From Bradyrhizobium huanghuaihaiense (GTDB lineage: Bacteria > Pseudomonadota > Alphaproteobacteria > Rhizobiales > Xanthobacteraceae), in NCBI RefSeq assembly GCF_007830635.1, contig NZ_VLLA01000009.1, forward strand, positions 210,665 through 274,664: DNA of 64,000 nt. The letters run 5' to 3'. A program made the position numbers and the translations under genes. Under the pieces are notes generated by a model that did no database searches, was not told where the DNA came from, and saw only the letters and a list, made by a program, of their open reading frames with translations. Below are positions 9,041-18,044 of the stretch, piece after piece. Numbering within the stretch: the stretch's first letter is position 1; every line of letters begins with the position of its first letter.

Positions 9041-10729
9041 ATGGATACCGTCAGGTGGATCATCACCACCGCACCGGAAATCTTCCTGCTGCTGGCGATG
9101 GCGATCGGCACCCTCCTCGGCCGCATCAAGATCCGTGGATTCTCGATCGGGACCACGGCCTGCATCCTGATCGTCGCGGTGCTGATCGGACAACTCGGGC
9201 ACTTCACGTTCCCGCCGATCCTCAGGGCGATCCTGTTCAGCCTGTTCGTCTTCACCATCGGCTATCGCTCGGGGCCGGAATTCTTCGCCTCCTTGAGCGT
9301 TCGAACTCTGGCGCAGGTCGTGCTGGCGCTGGTGATCGGGGCCACCGGGCTCGTCCTGGTGCTCGCCTTCGCCCATGCGTTCAAGCTTGATGCAGGCACT
9401 GCGGCGGGGCTGACCGCCGGTGCGCTGACCCAGTCCTCCGTGATCGGCACGGCCTCGGGCGCGCTGGCGCAGCTTGGGCTTCCGAGTGACGTGCTGAAGC
9501 AGCAGGAAGCCAACATCGCGGCCGGCTATGCCGTGACCTATGTGCTCGGCTACATCCTGACGCTGCTGTTCGTGCCGTTCGTGGCGCCGCGGCTGATGCG
9601 CATCGATCTGAAGGCGGAGGCGAAGAAGCTCGAGGCCGAGCTCGCCGGCGGCGCGCCGCCGAAGACGGAAAACCTGTCCTATCGCAAATTCCAGGCCCGC
9701 GCCTATCGTGTGTCGGCCGGCGCAGGCCGGACCGTAGCGGCGATCGAGGCCGAGATCGGCAGCCGCACGGTGGTGGAACGGATCGTGCGCGGCGGAGCCG
9801 ACATCAAGCTGCAGCATGACATCGTGCTCGAGGCCGGCGACGACATCGTCATCGCCGGTCCGACCGCCGCGATCGTTGCGGCCAAGCCCATCCTCGGGGC
9901 CGAGATCGATGCGGGAGAGCTGCTGCGCAATCTTCCTGGCAACGTGATCGAGGTGCTGGTCGAAAACCGCGAACTGCATGGCCGCTCGCTCCGCGAGATC
10001 GTCGATCGGCTGGGTGACAATGCGCGCGGCGTGTTCCTGCGGGCGCTCACCCGCATGGGCCGGGAGGTGCCGCTCGGTCCCGACACGCGGGTCTACATCG
10101 GTGACGTCATGACGCTGGTCGGCAGCACCGGCAATATCGCGCGGGCCACGGCGCAGGTCGGACATGCCCTCAATACGAGCGACCGGACCGACATCGCCTT
10201 CCTTGCGGTCGGTATCGCTGCCGGTCTTCTGGCCGGTCTTGCCAGCTTCAAGGTCGGCACTGTCGCGCTGACGCTCGGCGGCGGTGGCGGCGCGCTGATC
10301 GCCGGGCTCGTCTGCGGCTGGCTGCGAACGCGCAAGCCTGGTATCGGCGCGATGCCGCCGGCCGCGCAACAGACACTGAGCGATCTCGGGCTCGGCGGCT
10401 TCATCGCGGCCGTCGGACTCGGCAACGGGCTTGCTGCCTGGTCGGCGATTCAGACGCAGGGTCTCCTGCTGGTCGGCATGGGCATCGTCGTCACGCTGAT
10501 TCCGATGACGGTCGGAACGCTCGTTGCCTATTATTTGCTGCGGATGAACCCGGTCGTGACCTGCGGTGCGCTCGCCGGCGCAATGACGGTCGATGCCGCC
10601 GTCACCGGTGCCTGCGACGTGGCCGAGAGCCAGACCCCGGTGCTCGGCGTCGCCGTCCCCTACGCGGTCGGCAATGTCGTCCTCACCGTGCTCGGTCCAA
10701 TCGTGGTGGCCGCCACGTTCAGCGGTTGA
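9041..10729 (+). CDS. AspT/AAE-family exchanger (transporter 2)
   Basis: This 562-residue membrane protein has the same layout as transporter 1. Hydrophobic blocks at about residues 1-175 and 385-562 flank two RCK_C-like domains (about 215-375). It diverges strongly from transporter 1, with only scattered identities such as the GG(A/M)LAG-like and PYAVGN-type patches, so the two are not a recent duplication. No decarboxylase is adjacent; its neighbours are an exported hydrolase and an IalB-like protein. Substrate unknown. It starts 56 nt downstream of FixK box 3. Confidence 0.88.
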   Translation: MDTVRWIITTAPEIFLLLAMAIGTLLGRIKIRGFSIGTTACILIVAVLIGQLGHFTFPPILRAILFSLFVFTIGYRSGPEFFASLSVRTLAQVVLALVIGATGLVLVLAFAHAFKLDAGTAAGLTAGALTQSSVIGTASGALAQLGLPSDVLKQQEANIAAGYAVTYVLGYILTLLFVPFVAPRLMRIDLKAEAKKLEAELAGGAPPKTENLSYRKFQARAYRVSAGAGRTVAAIEAEIGSRTVVERIVRGGADIKLQHDIVLEAGDDIVIAGPTAAIVAAKPILGAEIDAGELLRNLPGNVIEVLVENRELHGRSLREIVDRLGDNARGVFLRALTRMGREVPLGPDTRVYIGDVMTLVGSTGNIARATAQVGHALNTSDRTDIAFLAVGIAAGLLAGLASFKVGTVALTLGGGGGALIAGLVCGWLRTRKPGIGAMPPAAQQTLSDLGLGGFIAAVGLGNGLAAWSAIQTQGLLLVGMGIVVTLIPMTVGTLVAYYLLRMNPVVTCGALAGAMTVDAAVTGACDVAESQTPVLGVAVPYAVGNVVLTVLGPIVVAATFSG

Positions 10730-10739
10730 GGAGGCCAGG

Positions 10740-11627
10740 ATGTGCTTTGATCTCCCTGCAATCCGTCGCTTCCTTGCAACCGTCCTGCTCCTTCTCGTCG
10801 GGCTCATGGCGCCCGCCCGCGCCGAGGACGAAATCCGCATCCAGGAGGAGATCTGGGGGCTGTCGCTGCCCCTGCCGATGTTCGCCTATGTGGTGCGCCC
10901 GGTCGGCGACGGCCCCTTTCCGCTCGTGATCATGAACCACGGCGTCTCGCTCAACCCTCCCGACCGCGGCTTCTTTCCGCTGGTGGAATTCCGCGACGCC
11001 GCACAATGGTTCGCCAGGCGCGGCTATCTCGTGGTTGCACCCGTCGGCACCGGCTATGGCGCAGCCGCCATCGACATTCCCGAGCGTGCGCTCTATGGGC
11101 CGTTCTTCTCCAAGGTCGGCAAGTGCACCAATCCGAACTTCCGTGATGCCGCCCTTGCAGTCGCGCAGGTCGATCTCTGGATCATCGATCACATGGCGGC
11201 TCAGAAGCGCATCATCCCCAAGGATGTGATCGTGGTCGGGCAGTCCGCCGGAGGCTGGGCCTCGATCGGCCTGTCGAGCGTCAATCCACCGCAGGTGAAG
11301 GCCATCATCACCTTCGCCGCCGGCCGTGGTGGCCGGGTCGGCGGCAAGCCCAACAATAATTGCGCGCCCGACAGGCTAGTCGAGGCCACCGCGGATTTCG
11401 GCCGCACCTCGCGGGTGCCCATGCTGTGGATCTACATCGAGAACGACACGTTCTTCGGGCCCGACCTGTCGAAGCGGATGCATGAAGCCTTCACGGCCGC
11501 CGGCGGCCGCGCCGAATATCATCTGATGCCGCCGTTCGGCAACGAGGGGCATTTCTTCATCGGCTCGCCGGATGCGATCCCGCTCTGGTCACCGCTGGTG
11601 GCAAAATTTCTCGATGCACAGAAGTAG
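10740..11627 (+). CDS. exported alpha/beta hydrolase (dienelactone hydrolase-like)
   Basis: This 295-residue protein has a signal peptide (about residues 1-28, ending APARAE) and an alpha/beta hydrolase fold. The nucleophile elbow is VGQSAGG (Gly-x-Ser-x-Gly), a conserved MNHG oxyanion-hole motif lies near residue 70, and a late GNEGHFF supplies the likely catalytic His. It would hydrolyse an ester or similar bond in the periplasm; the substrate is unknown. It starts 10 nt after the exchanger stop with GGAGG just upstream, so it is in the same operon. Confidence 0.85.
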   Translation: MCFDLPAIRRFLATVLLLLVGLMAPARAEDEIRIQEEIWGLSLPLPMFAYVVRPVGDGPFPLVIMNHGVSLNPPDRGFFPLVEFRDAAQWFARRGYLVVAPVGTGYGAAAIDIPERALYGPFFSKVGKCTNPNFRDAALAVAQVDLWIIDHMAAQKRIIPKDVIVVGQSAGGWASIGLSSVNPPQVKAIITFAAGRGGRVGGKPNNNCAPDRLVEATADFGRTSRVPMLWIYIENDTFFGPDLSKRMHEAFTAAGGRAEYHLMPPFGNEGHFFIGSPDAIPLWSPLVAKFLDAQK

Positions 11628-11649
11628 AGCCTGGCCTGGAGGCGTAACC

Positions 11650-12234
11650 ATGTTCACCATCCGTGATCATCTCTGTGGCGTCCTGGTTGGCGCCCTCGTC
11701 GGGCTTGCGACATATCCTGCTGTCGCGTCGCCGAAAGCCGCACCGGCCGATAAACCTCCCGAGGTGGCCACGCGCGGTCAGCGCGAAGCCAAGGACATCA
11801 GCTACGGTGACTGGCAGAAGTTCTGCTTCAAGGCCGGCGGCGCGCCGATGCTGTGCCGGACGACCATCACCGGGACATTCCCGACCGGCCAGGTAGCTGT
11901 GCGCGTCGACCTGATCGAACGCGAGGGCACCCCGACGGCCCGGCTGCAACTCTTCGTGCCCGTTGGAATGTACCTGCAGCGGCAGCCCAAGCTGTCCCTC
12001 GACCCCGGCAGCAGCTTCAGCGTCCCCTACAGCTGGTGCCTGACCAATATCTGCATCGCGGCTGACGTCGTCCCGTCCGGGATCGTCGAGGAAATGGAGT
12101 CGGCAAAGACAATGGCGCTCGAGGTTGTCGATTCGAACCTGCTGGCGCTGACGACCCTGGTGCCGCTGGCGCAGTTCGGCACGGTCCACAAAGGTGCGCC
12201 CACGAAAATGCTGGAGCAGTATGTCGACGAATGA
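11650..12234 (+). CDS. invasion-associated locus B (IalB) family protein
   Basis: This 194-residue exported protein has an N-terminal signal segment (about residues 1-27, ending AVAS). The fold pattern is that of IalB family proteins: YGDW near residue 52 and pairs of cysteines (FC, LC, WC and IC) likely to form disulfides in the periplasm. The family is named from Bartonella; in free-living alphaproteobacteria its role is not established. It follows the hydrolase by 22 nt and is probably the last gene of the operon. Confidence 0.82.
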   Translation: MFTIRDHLCGVLVGALVGLATYPAVASPKAAPADKPPEVATRGQREAKDISYGDWQKFCFKAGGAPMLCRTTITGTFPTGQVAVRVDLIEREGTPTARLQLFVPVGMYLQRQPKLSLDPGSSFSVPYSWCLTNICIAADVVPSGIVEEMESAKTMALEVVDSNLLALTTLVPLAQFGTVHKGAPTKMLEQYVDE

Positions 12235-12248
12235 TCGGCGTTTCCGCG

Positions 12249-12713
12249 CTAAGCCGCAGCCGCACGCGTGACCGAGTCGATCAATGACTGCGCCGTGAAC
12301 GGCTTCGTCAGATAGGCGACGCAACCCGACGCAACCGCGGCACTACGGTTCACCGGGCTGTCATTGCCGGTAACGTAGATCACTGGCGCCGTGACGCCTT
12401 CCTCCGCCAGCTTGCGGCGCAGCTCGACGCCCGACTTGCCGTCGAGATTGATGTCGATGACGATGCAGATCGCCTTGTCGAAACCACCGTGATCAAGCAG
12501 GGCCTCCGCGGAATCGAACAGCGTCACGGCGAATCCGTGTGCGCGCAGCAGCCTGTTCATGCTGACTCGCATGGATGGATCGTCGTCGACGATGAACACT
12601 GATCCGCGCATCGGCAAGAAGCGACCTTTCGGACTCGCCACGATGGTCCTGCAGAAGCCGCAACCAGTGCGGGTGGCGCAGTTGCATGGCAGCACCACGT
12701 CAATGCGCTTCAT
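12249..12713 (-). CDS. receiver-only response regulator with an N-terminal four-cysteine segment
   Basis: The 154-residue protein has a CheY/REC domain at about residues 38-150. Acidic pocket residues are D43-D45, the phosphoacceptor is D87 and the conserved Lys is K137. No output domain follows, so it may act as a phosphate relay or sink, or by protein contact. Before the REC domain is a segment with C10, C12, C18 and C21 (C-x-C-x5-C-x2-C). ATG 12713 has AAAGGA 6 nt upstream; the alternative ATG at 12611, which would remove the cysteines, has a poor ribosome site. It lies 55 nt behind the FixJ-like gene. Confidence 0.8.
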   Translation of the reverse strand: MKRIDVVLPCNCATRTGCGFCRTIVASPKGRFLPMRGSVFIVDDDPSMRVSMNRLLRAHGFAVTLFDSAEALLDHGGFDKAICIVIDINLDGKSGVELRRKLAEEGVTAPVIYVTGNDSPVNRSAAVASGCVAYLTKPFTAQSLIDSVTRAAAA

Positions 12714-12744
12714 ATTGTCCTTTGGGGCAGTGACATGGCGGGAA

Positions 12745-12788
12745 CTGGATTCGAAGCGACGGAATAGTTAACCGCTATTCGAATCCAG
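12745..12788 (-). promoter_or_regulatory. stem-loop between the FixJ-like gene and the receiver gene
   Basis: Perfect 11-bp arms (CTGGATTCGAA and its complement) are separated by 22 nt and overlap the end of the FixJ-like gene. The structure could attenuate or process the transcript running into the receiver gene. There is no clear U-tract, so a full terminator is less likely. Confidence 0.5.
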
Positions 12789-13394
12789 CATTCCAAGCCG
12801 CTCCGCAATCGAAACGAGCTCGGCAAGCGAATGAACCCGCATCTTCTCCATCACCTGATGGCGATGGGCTTTCACGGTCCGCTCGGTCGTCCCGAGCTCG
12901 TACGCGATCTGCTTGTTGATCTTGCCGCGGACGATGAGATCGAACACCTGCCGTTCGCGCTGCGTCAGCGTTGCAAGGTGCACGCGAAATGCTTCGAGCT
13001 TGCCGCGTTGGCTGCGCGCGGCATCTTGCCTCGCCAGTGCACGCGCGATCGCATCGAGCAACAGCTCCGACGAAACCGGTTTGGTCAGGAAGTCTTCCGC
13101 TCCCGCCTTGATGGCCTGCACGGTCGTCGGCGTGTCGGCGTGCCCCGTCAGGAATATGATCGGCAACGTCGAGCCCGCGGCGATAAGACGACTTTGCAGT
13201 TCAGGACCGCTCAAGCCAGGTATGCGCACGTCGAGCAGGATGCATCCCGGCTGCTCATCGTCTGGCGCTGCGTCCAGAAGATCCTGCGCCGATGCGTAGG
13301 TTTTGACGTCATAACCCGCAAGTTTCAGCCGGCGCTCGATCGCCGTCCGGAACGATGCGTCGTCATCGACCACGTGGACAAGGCCGGGCACCAT
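12768..13394 (-). CDS. FixJ-family response regulator (REC plus LuxR HTH)
   Basis: This 208-residue two-domain regulator has a receiver with D10-D12, phosphoacceptor D55, TGHAD near residue 84 and K105. A LuxR-type helix-turn-helix follows at about residues 138-200 (LTQRERQVFDLIV...TERTVKAHRHQVMEKM). FixJ-class proteins activate target promoters when phosphorylated by a sensor kinase. No FixL-like kinase is in the window, so the partner is unknown. It is transcribed away from the FixK-like gene, which makes that gene an obvious candidate target (inference). GAGG precedes ATG 13394. Confidence 0.92.
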   Translation of the reverse strand: MVPGLVHVVDDDASFRTAIERRLKLAGYDVKTYASAQDLLDAAPDDEQPGCILLDVRIPGLSGPELQSRLIAAGSTLPIIFLTGHADTPTTVQAIKAGAEDFLTKPVSSELLLDAIARALARQDAARSQRGKLEAFRVHLATLTQRERQVFDLIVRGKINKQIAYELGTTERTVKAHRHQVMEKMRVHSLAELVSIAERLGMLDSNSG

Positions 13395-13696
13395 TTACCT
13401 CGCGTAAAATTCAGTAAAGCAATCTTTTAACCGAGGCCGCGTGGTTGCCAACGGTTCAAAAACCGAAACATATGCTTCGCAACAGAATACTTTTCGGCCT
13501 CCATCGAGGTCTTTCTCAGTCCGCGCAGCGAACGCCCCCCGCTGTCCCTTGGGACATTGACCCTTGGGACAATGGATTGGAATACCTCGTTAGTCGTAAA
13601 TCAACCTCGGCGGGAGTGCGATTGCGCGGCGTATTCCGGTGCAAGAGATTTTTTGTCTCAAAGACCAAATTCGACGGCAAGCTGAGGAGCTGGCCC
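13395..13696. promoter_or_regulatory. divergent intergenic region between the FixJ-like and FixK-like genes
   Basis: This is a 302-nt region without a convincing gene. It holds a tandem direct repeat (separate entry), a short palindrome GAGA-N7-TCTC at about 13647, and AT-rich patches. No site matches the FixK consensus, so FixK autoregulation is not evident. Confidence 0.6.
13546..13571. repeat. tandem direct repeat, candidate operator
   Basis: CCCTTGGGACA occurs twice (13546-13556 and 13561-13571) with a period of 15 bp. Each copy contains the palindrome CCCTTGGG. It lies about 125 nt before the FixK-like ATG and could bind a regulator such as the neighbouring FixJ-like protein. Confidence 0.5.
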
Positions 13697-14380
13697 ATGT
13701 TCGTTCGCATCACCACTGATTCCGCGCTGCGCCCCAACTCTCTTCGCGACCTCGGCATGACAAGCGATTCAAATGCGCTTGTCAGTTTAATCGAGTTTTC
13801 CTACAAGAAGGGCACCGAGATCTATGGCGAGAAAGAACCCGCCGAGTATGTCTACCAGGTCAAGTCTGGTGCGGTGCGGAGCTACAAGCTGCTGTCGGAC
13901 GGCCGCAGGCAGATCGGCGCGTTTCACCTGACCAGCGATATTTTCGGGTTGGAGAACGGGTACGAGCACCGCTTCACCACGGAGGCGATCGTCGACACCA
14001 CAGTGCGCCTCGTGAGGCGGGAGAGCCTCGAGATGGTGGCCGAGAGCGATGCCATGGTCGCGAAAAACCTGCTCAGCATGACCACGAACAATCTTCAGCA
14101 TGCGGAAGATCACATGCTGCTGCTCGGCCGCAAGACCTCGCTGGAGCGGGTCGCGGCTTTCCTGCTGGAAATGGACAAGAGGCTGACCGCTGCGGGCGTC
14201 CTCGCGCTGCCGATGTCGCGGCGCGATATCGCCGACTATCTCGGCCTGACGCTGGAAACCGTCTCGCGCGCGCTCTCGCGGCTGCATGAGCTCGGCATCC
14301 TCGGCTTCATCGGCAACACCCAGCGCCAGATCGTGCTCCTGAACCGCGACCAGCTCGCGAGCCTCGATCTTCAGCCCTGA
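13697..14380 (+). CDS. FixK-family CRP/FNR transcription activator
   Basis: This 227-residue protein has a cyclic-nucleotide-binding-like jelly roll (about 25-125), a dimer helix (about 130-160) and a CRP-type winged HTH (about 165-215). The recognition helix LTLETVSRALSRLHELG supplies the Glu187 and Arg191 that contact TTGA half-sites in FNR/FixK proteins. It contains no cysteine, so it lacks the FNR iron-sulfur ligands. In the motif PM-x-RRDI, where FixK2 of B. diazoefficiens has redox-active Cys183 (from memory), this protein has Ser174. ATG 13697 has GAGGAG 7 nt upstream; an in-frame extension to 13445 is rejected. It is a plausible activator of the four FixK boxes, though other FixK paralogues may exist elsewhere. 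Confidence 0.9.
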   Translation: MFVRITTDSALRPNSLRDLGMTSDSNALVSLIEFSYKKGTEIYGEKEPAEYVYQVKSGAVRSYKLLSDGRRQIGAFHLTSDIFGLENGYEHRFTTEAIVDTTVRLVRRESLEMVAESDAMVAKNLLSMTTNNLQHAEDHMLLLGRKTSLERVAAFLLEMDKRLTAAGVLALPMSRRDIADYLGLTLETVSRALSRLHELGILGFIGNTQRQIVLLNRDQLASLDLQP

Positions 14381-14389
14381 GCGGCAGGC

Positions 14390-14842
14390 TCACTGTCCTG
14401 TCCTGCCCGGAAGCCGCGCGATCGCTTCGAGATGCTCGATCGTCTTGCGCAGGACCTCGAACAGGATGGCCGCCGACCAGCCGAACAGCAGGATGCCGTT
14501 CATGGCCGTCAGCGGCCCGATCAGCCGCCATTCGGGCACCGGCGTGATGTCGCCATAGCCGAGCGTGGTGTAGTTCACGAAGGCGAAATACAAGAGGTCA
14601 CTTCCCGGCGGCGCCGCCTGGACGAACCAATAGGTGCAGACCCAGACCAGGACCTCCAGGGTGTGCGCGACGCTCAGCGCTGCCGCCGTTGCGACCATCA
14701 CGCCCATCAAATGCAGTCGCGGACCCTTGGTGTGTCGCAGGCCGGCCGTTCGCGCGATCGACACGGCAACGACGGTCGCCAGCGCGTGGATTCCGATATT
14801 GATCGCGCTGACCAGCGCGCCGACGAGGACTTGAAGCAGCAT
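14390..14842 (-). CDS. two-TM potassium channel family protein
   Basis: This 150-residue membrane protein carries the K+ selectivity filter TLGYGD at residues 93-98 in a pore loop between hydrophobic helices, with two additional N-terminal hydrophobic stretches. There is no RCK or ligand-binding domain, so gating is not evident. ATG 14842 overlaps the TGA of the AI-2E-type gene (TGATG), so the two are coupled. It ends 9 nt from the convergent FixK-like stop. Confidence 0.88.
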   Translation of the reverse strand: MLLQVLVGALVSAINIGIHALATVVAVSIARTAGLRHTKGPRLHLMGVMVATAAALSVAHTLEVLVWVCTYWFVQAAPPGSDLLYFAFVNYTTLGYGDITPVPEWRLIGPLTAMNGILLFGWSAAILFEVLRKTIEHLEAIARLPGRTGQ

Positions 14843-15966
14843 CAGGGGTGCCCATGCGATTGGACGGCAGTGGAAATCCCGGACTGTTCCTGCTCCCGTA
14901 GCGCTGCGGAACGGTCGATCTGGATCCAGGCCGCTGCGAGCTCCCAGGCGACCGCCAGAATGATCGGGCCGATGAAGAGACCGATGATGCCGTGCGCCAA
15001 TGTGCCGCCGATGACCCCGATCAGGATGACGAGCGTCGGCGTGCTCAGGCCGCGGCCCATGACCAATGGCTTGAGGATATTGTCGAGCAGACCGACGACG
15101 ACGAGGAAGATCGTCAGTGGCACCGCCGTCGCGACGTCCTTGTCCATCCAGATCCAGATCACAACGGGCACGAGGACGATCGCGGCACCGATCTGCACGA
15201 TCGACAGCAGCAGAACGAGGATGGCGAGCAAGCCGGCGCTCGGGATGCCCGCAAGCTTGAGGCCGATGCCGGCCAGCAGCGCCTGGATGATCGCAACGCC
15301 GATCACGCCCTGCGATACCGCCCGGATCGTCGCGCCCGCCAGTTCGAGAAAATGCTCGCTCTGCTCCGGCACGATGCGGAACAGGAAACCGCGGACCGCG
15401 TCAACGAGCTGCGGTCCGTACGGAAACAGGAAGCCGGCGACCAGCACCGAGAGCAGGAACTGCAGCGTGCCGACACCGGCGCTGCCGGCGAATGACAGCA
15501 TCACCCCCGCCAGCGGTTTCAGATAAGGCGCCACCTCGCGCAGAACGGCGCGAATGTTGGTATAGGCCAGTGTCCAGAGATCGAATAGCTGGGGGCCGAT
15601 CAGGGGCCAGTCCTTGAGCCATTCCGGCGCCGCCTGGAGCATGAGATCGCCGGTGCCGATCTGGGTCGCGAGATCCTTGATGCCCTCGGCCGCGCTCAGC
15701 CCGAGCCATGCCGCCGGACCGATGATGATGCCAAGCATCATCAGCGTGAGGATGACCGCAGCCGTCCGGGGGCGACCGCCGAGGCGTTTGGCGAGCCAGC
15801 TGAAGGCGGGATAGAACGCGACCGCGAGCACCGCGCTCCAGGTCAGGATGGGCACGAAGGGGTGGATGATCAGAAACGTCCATGCGATCAACAGCGCGAG
15901 CAATCCGAGACGGATCACGAGCTGGACGATCTGCTCCGCGGAGAGAAGCTTGCGAAGTGTGGTCAA
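14842..15966 (-). CDS. AI-2E family (PerM-like) transporter
   Basis: This 374-residue protein has about eight hydrophobic segments with the family layout: an N-terminal pair, a long amphipathic middle region, and a late LVxGRGLSTPTLVILIGVIGG-type core. Members export small molecules or exchange ions; the ligand here is unknown. I place the start at TTG 15966, preceded by GGAAGGA. A longer frame to 16101 would translate straight through FixK box 4. It is coupled to a potassium channel gene, suggesting ion homeostasis. Confidence 0.83.
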   Translation of the reverse strand: MTTLRKLLSAEQIVQLVIRLGLLALLIAWTFLIIHPFVPILTWSAVLAVAFYPAFSWLAKRLGGRPRTAAVILTLMMLGIIIGPAAWLGLSAAEGIKDLATQIGTGDLMLQAAPEWLKDWPLIGPQLFDLWTLAYTNIRAVLREVAPYLKPLAGVMLSFAGSAGVGTLQFLLSVLVAGFLFPYGPQLVDAVRGFLFRIVPEQSEHFLELAGATIRAVSQGVIGVAIIQALLAGIGLKLAGIPSAGLLAILVLLLSIVQIGAAIVLVPVVIWIWMDKDVATAVPLTIFLVVVGLLDNILKPLVMGRGLSTPTLVILIGVIGGTLAHGIIGLFIGPIILAVAWELAAAWIQIDRSAALREQEQSGISTAVQSHGHP

Positions 15967-16030
15967 GACGACCGTCCTTCCGGGAGTGCGGATACCCGAT
16001 GGACGTAGCGGCCTCCGCCGCACGGCATTC

Positions 16031-16044
16031 TTGATCCAGATCAA
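16031..16044. promoter_or_regulatory. FixK/FNR-type operator, box 4
   Basis: The site reads TTGAT-CCAG-ATCAA, a perfect consensus palindrome, 64 nt upstream of the chosen TTG start of the AI-2E-type gene. It predicts low-oxygen expression of that gene and the potassium channel. Confidence 0.78.
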
Positions 16045-16259
16045 GCGGGCGCGGGAGACGCGTCCTTCGTTCCCGATCTCATGCGGCCTGAGCGCGATCA
16101 TACCGATCGCTGTGCCAGCCGGTCTGCCGGGACATGCCGCGCCGGCGAACGAAGCCTTTGTAAGATATTGTAATTGCTAGGAAACTCTTGGTGGCGTCCG
16201 GATGGCGAAATCCACAGGAGTTTGCTGATCGGCACTCTCTCCCGGGAACGGATTCCCTC

Positions 16260-16424
16260 ATGTCCGGATTGACCGAGATGGATAGAGTCTTTCTCGCGAC
16301 GATGGTTTCAGCCGTGCTGCTGCTGATTGTGGCCGCCGACCTCTTGGTCAACGGCGTCGGCCTGCAGCCGCCGCCGACGCAACTGGCCAATGTGGTGCCG
16401 GTGCCTGCACGCCCGGTCAGATAG
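16260..16424 (+). CDS. possible small single-span membrane protein
   Basis: A 54-residue frame with one strong hydrophobic segment (about residues 12-32, VFLATMVSAVLLLIVAADLL) and a Pro/Val-rich tail. No clear Shine-Dalgarno sequence precedes ATG 16260, and the family is not recognised. The amino acid pattern is that of a real small membrane protein rather than random sequence. Confidence 0.4.
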   Translation: MSGLTEMDRVFLATMVSAVLLLIVAADLLVNGVGLQPPPTQLANVVPVPARPVR

Positions 16425-16540
16425 TACGACGCCGCGTCTTGCGGCCGAATGACCAATTTGAACGGTTCCCACGGAACATTTCGGCCCCATCGGGACTTCT
16501 GCTCACCGCGCCAGCCACAAGGGCCAGCGCGATCCGGACA

Positions 16541-16574
16541 GGCTCAGCTCCGCTGTGGTAGGGGGAGCTGAGCC
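16541..16574 (-). terminator. hairpin downstream of ntrC
   Basis: Perfect 11-bp arms (GGCTCAGCTCC and its complement) with a 12-nt loop lie 19 nt past the ntrC stop. There is no T-run, so this may be a factor-assisted terminator or a transcript-stabilising stem. Confidence 0.6.
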
Positions 16575-16592
16575 ACCGTCGGCTCGTGAAGC

Positions 16593-18035
<1,443 letters not shown>

Positions 18036-18044
18036 CGTTAATCC

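Noticed and set aside
13445..13696. N-terminal extension of the FixK-like protein
   Set aside because: The extension is unlike FixK proteins, crosses the direct repeats, and ATG 13697 has a strong ribosome site.
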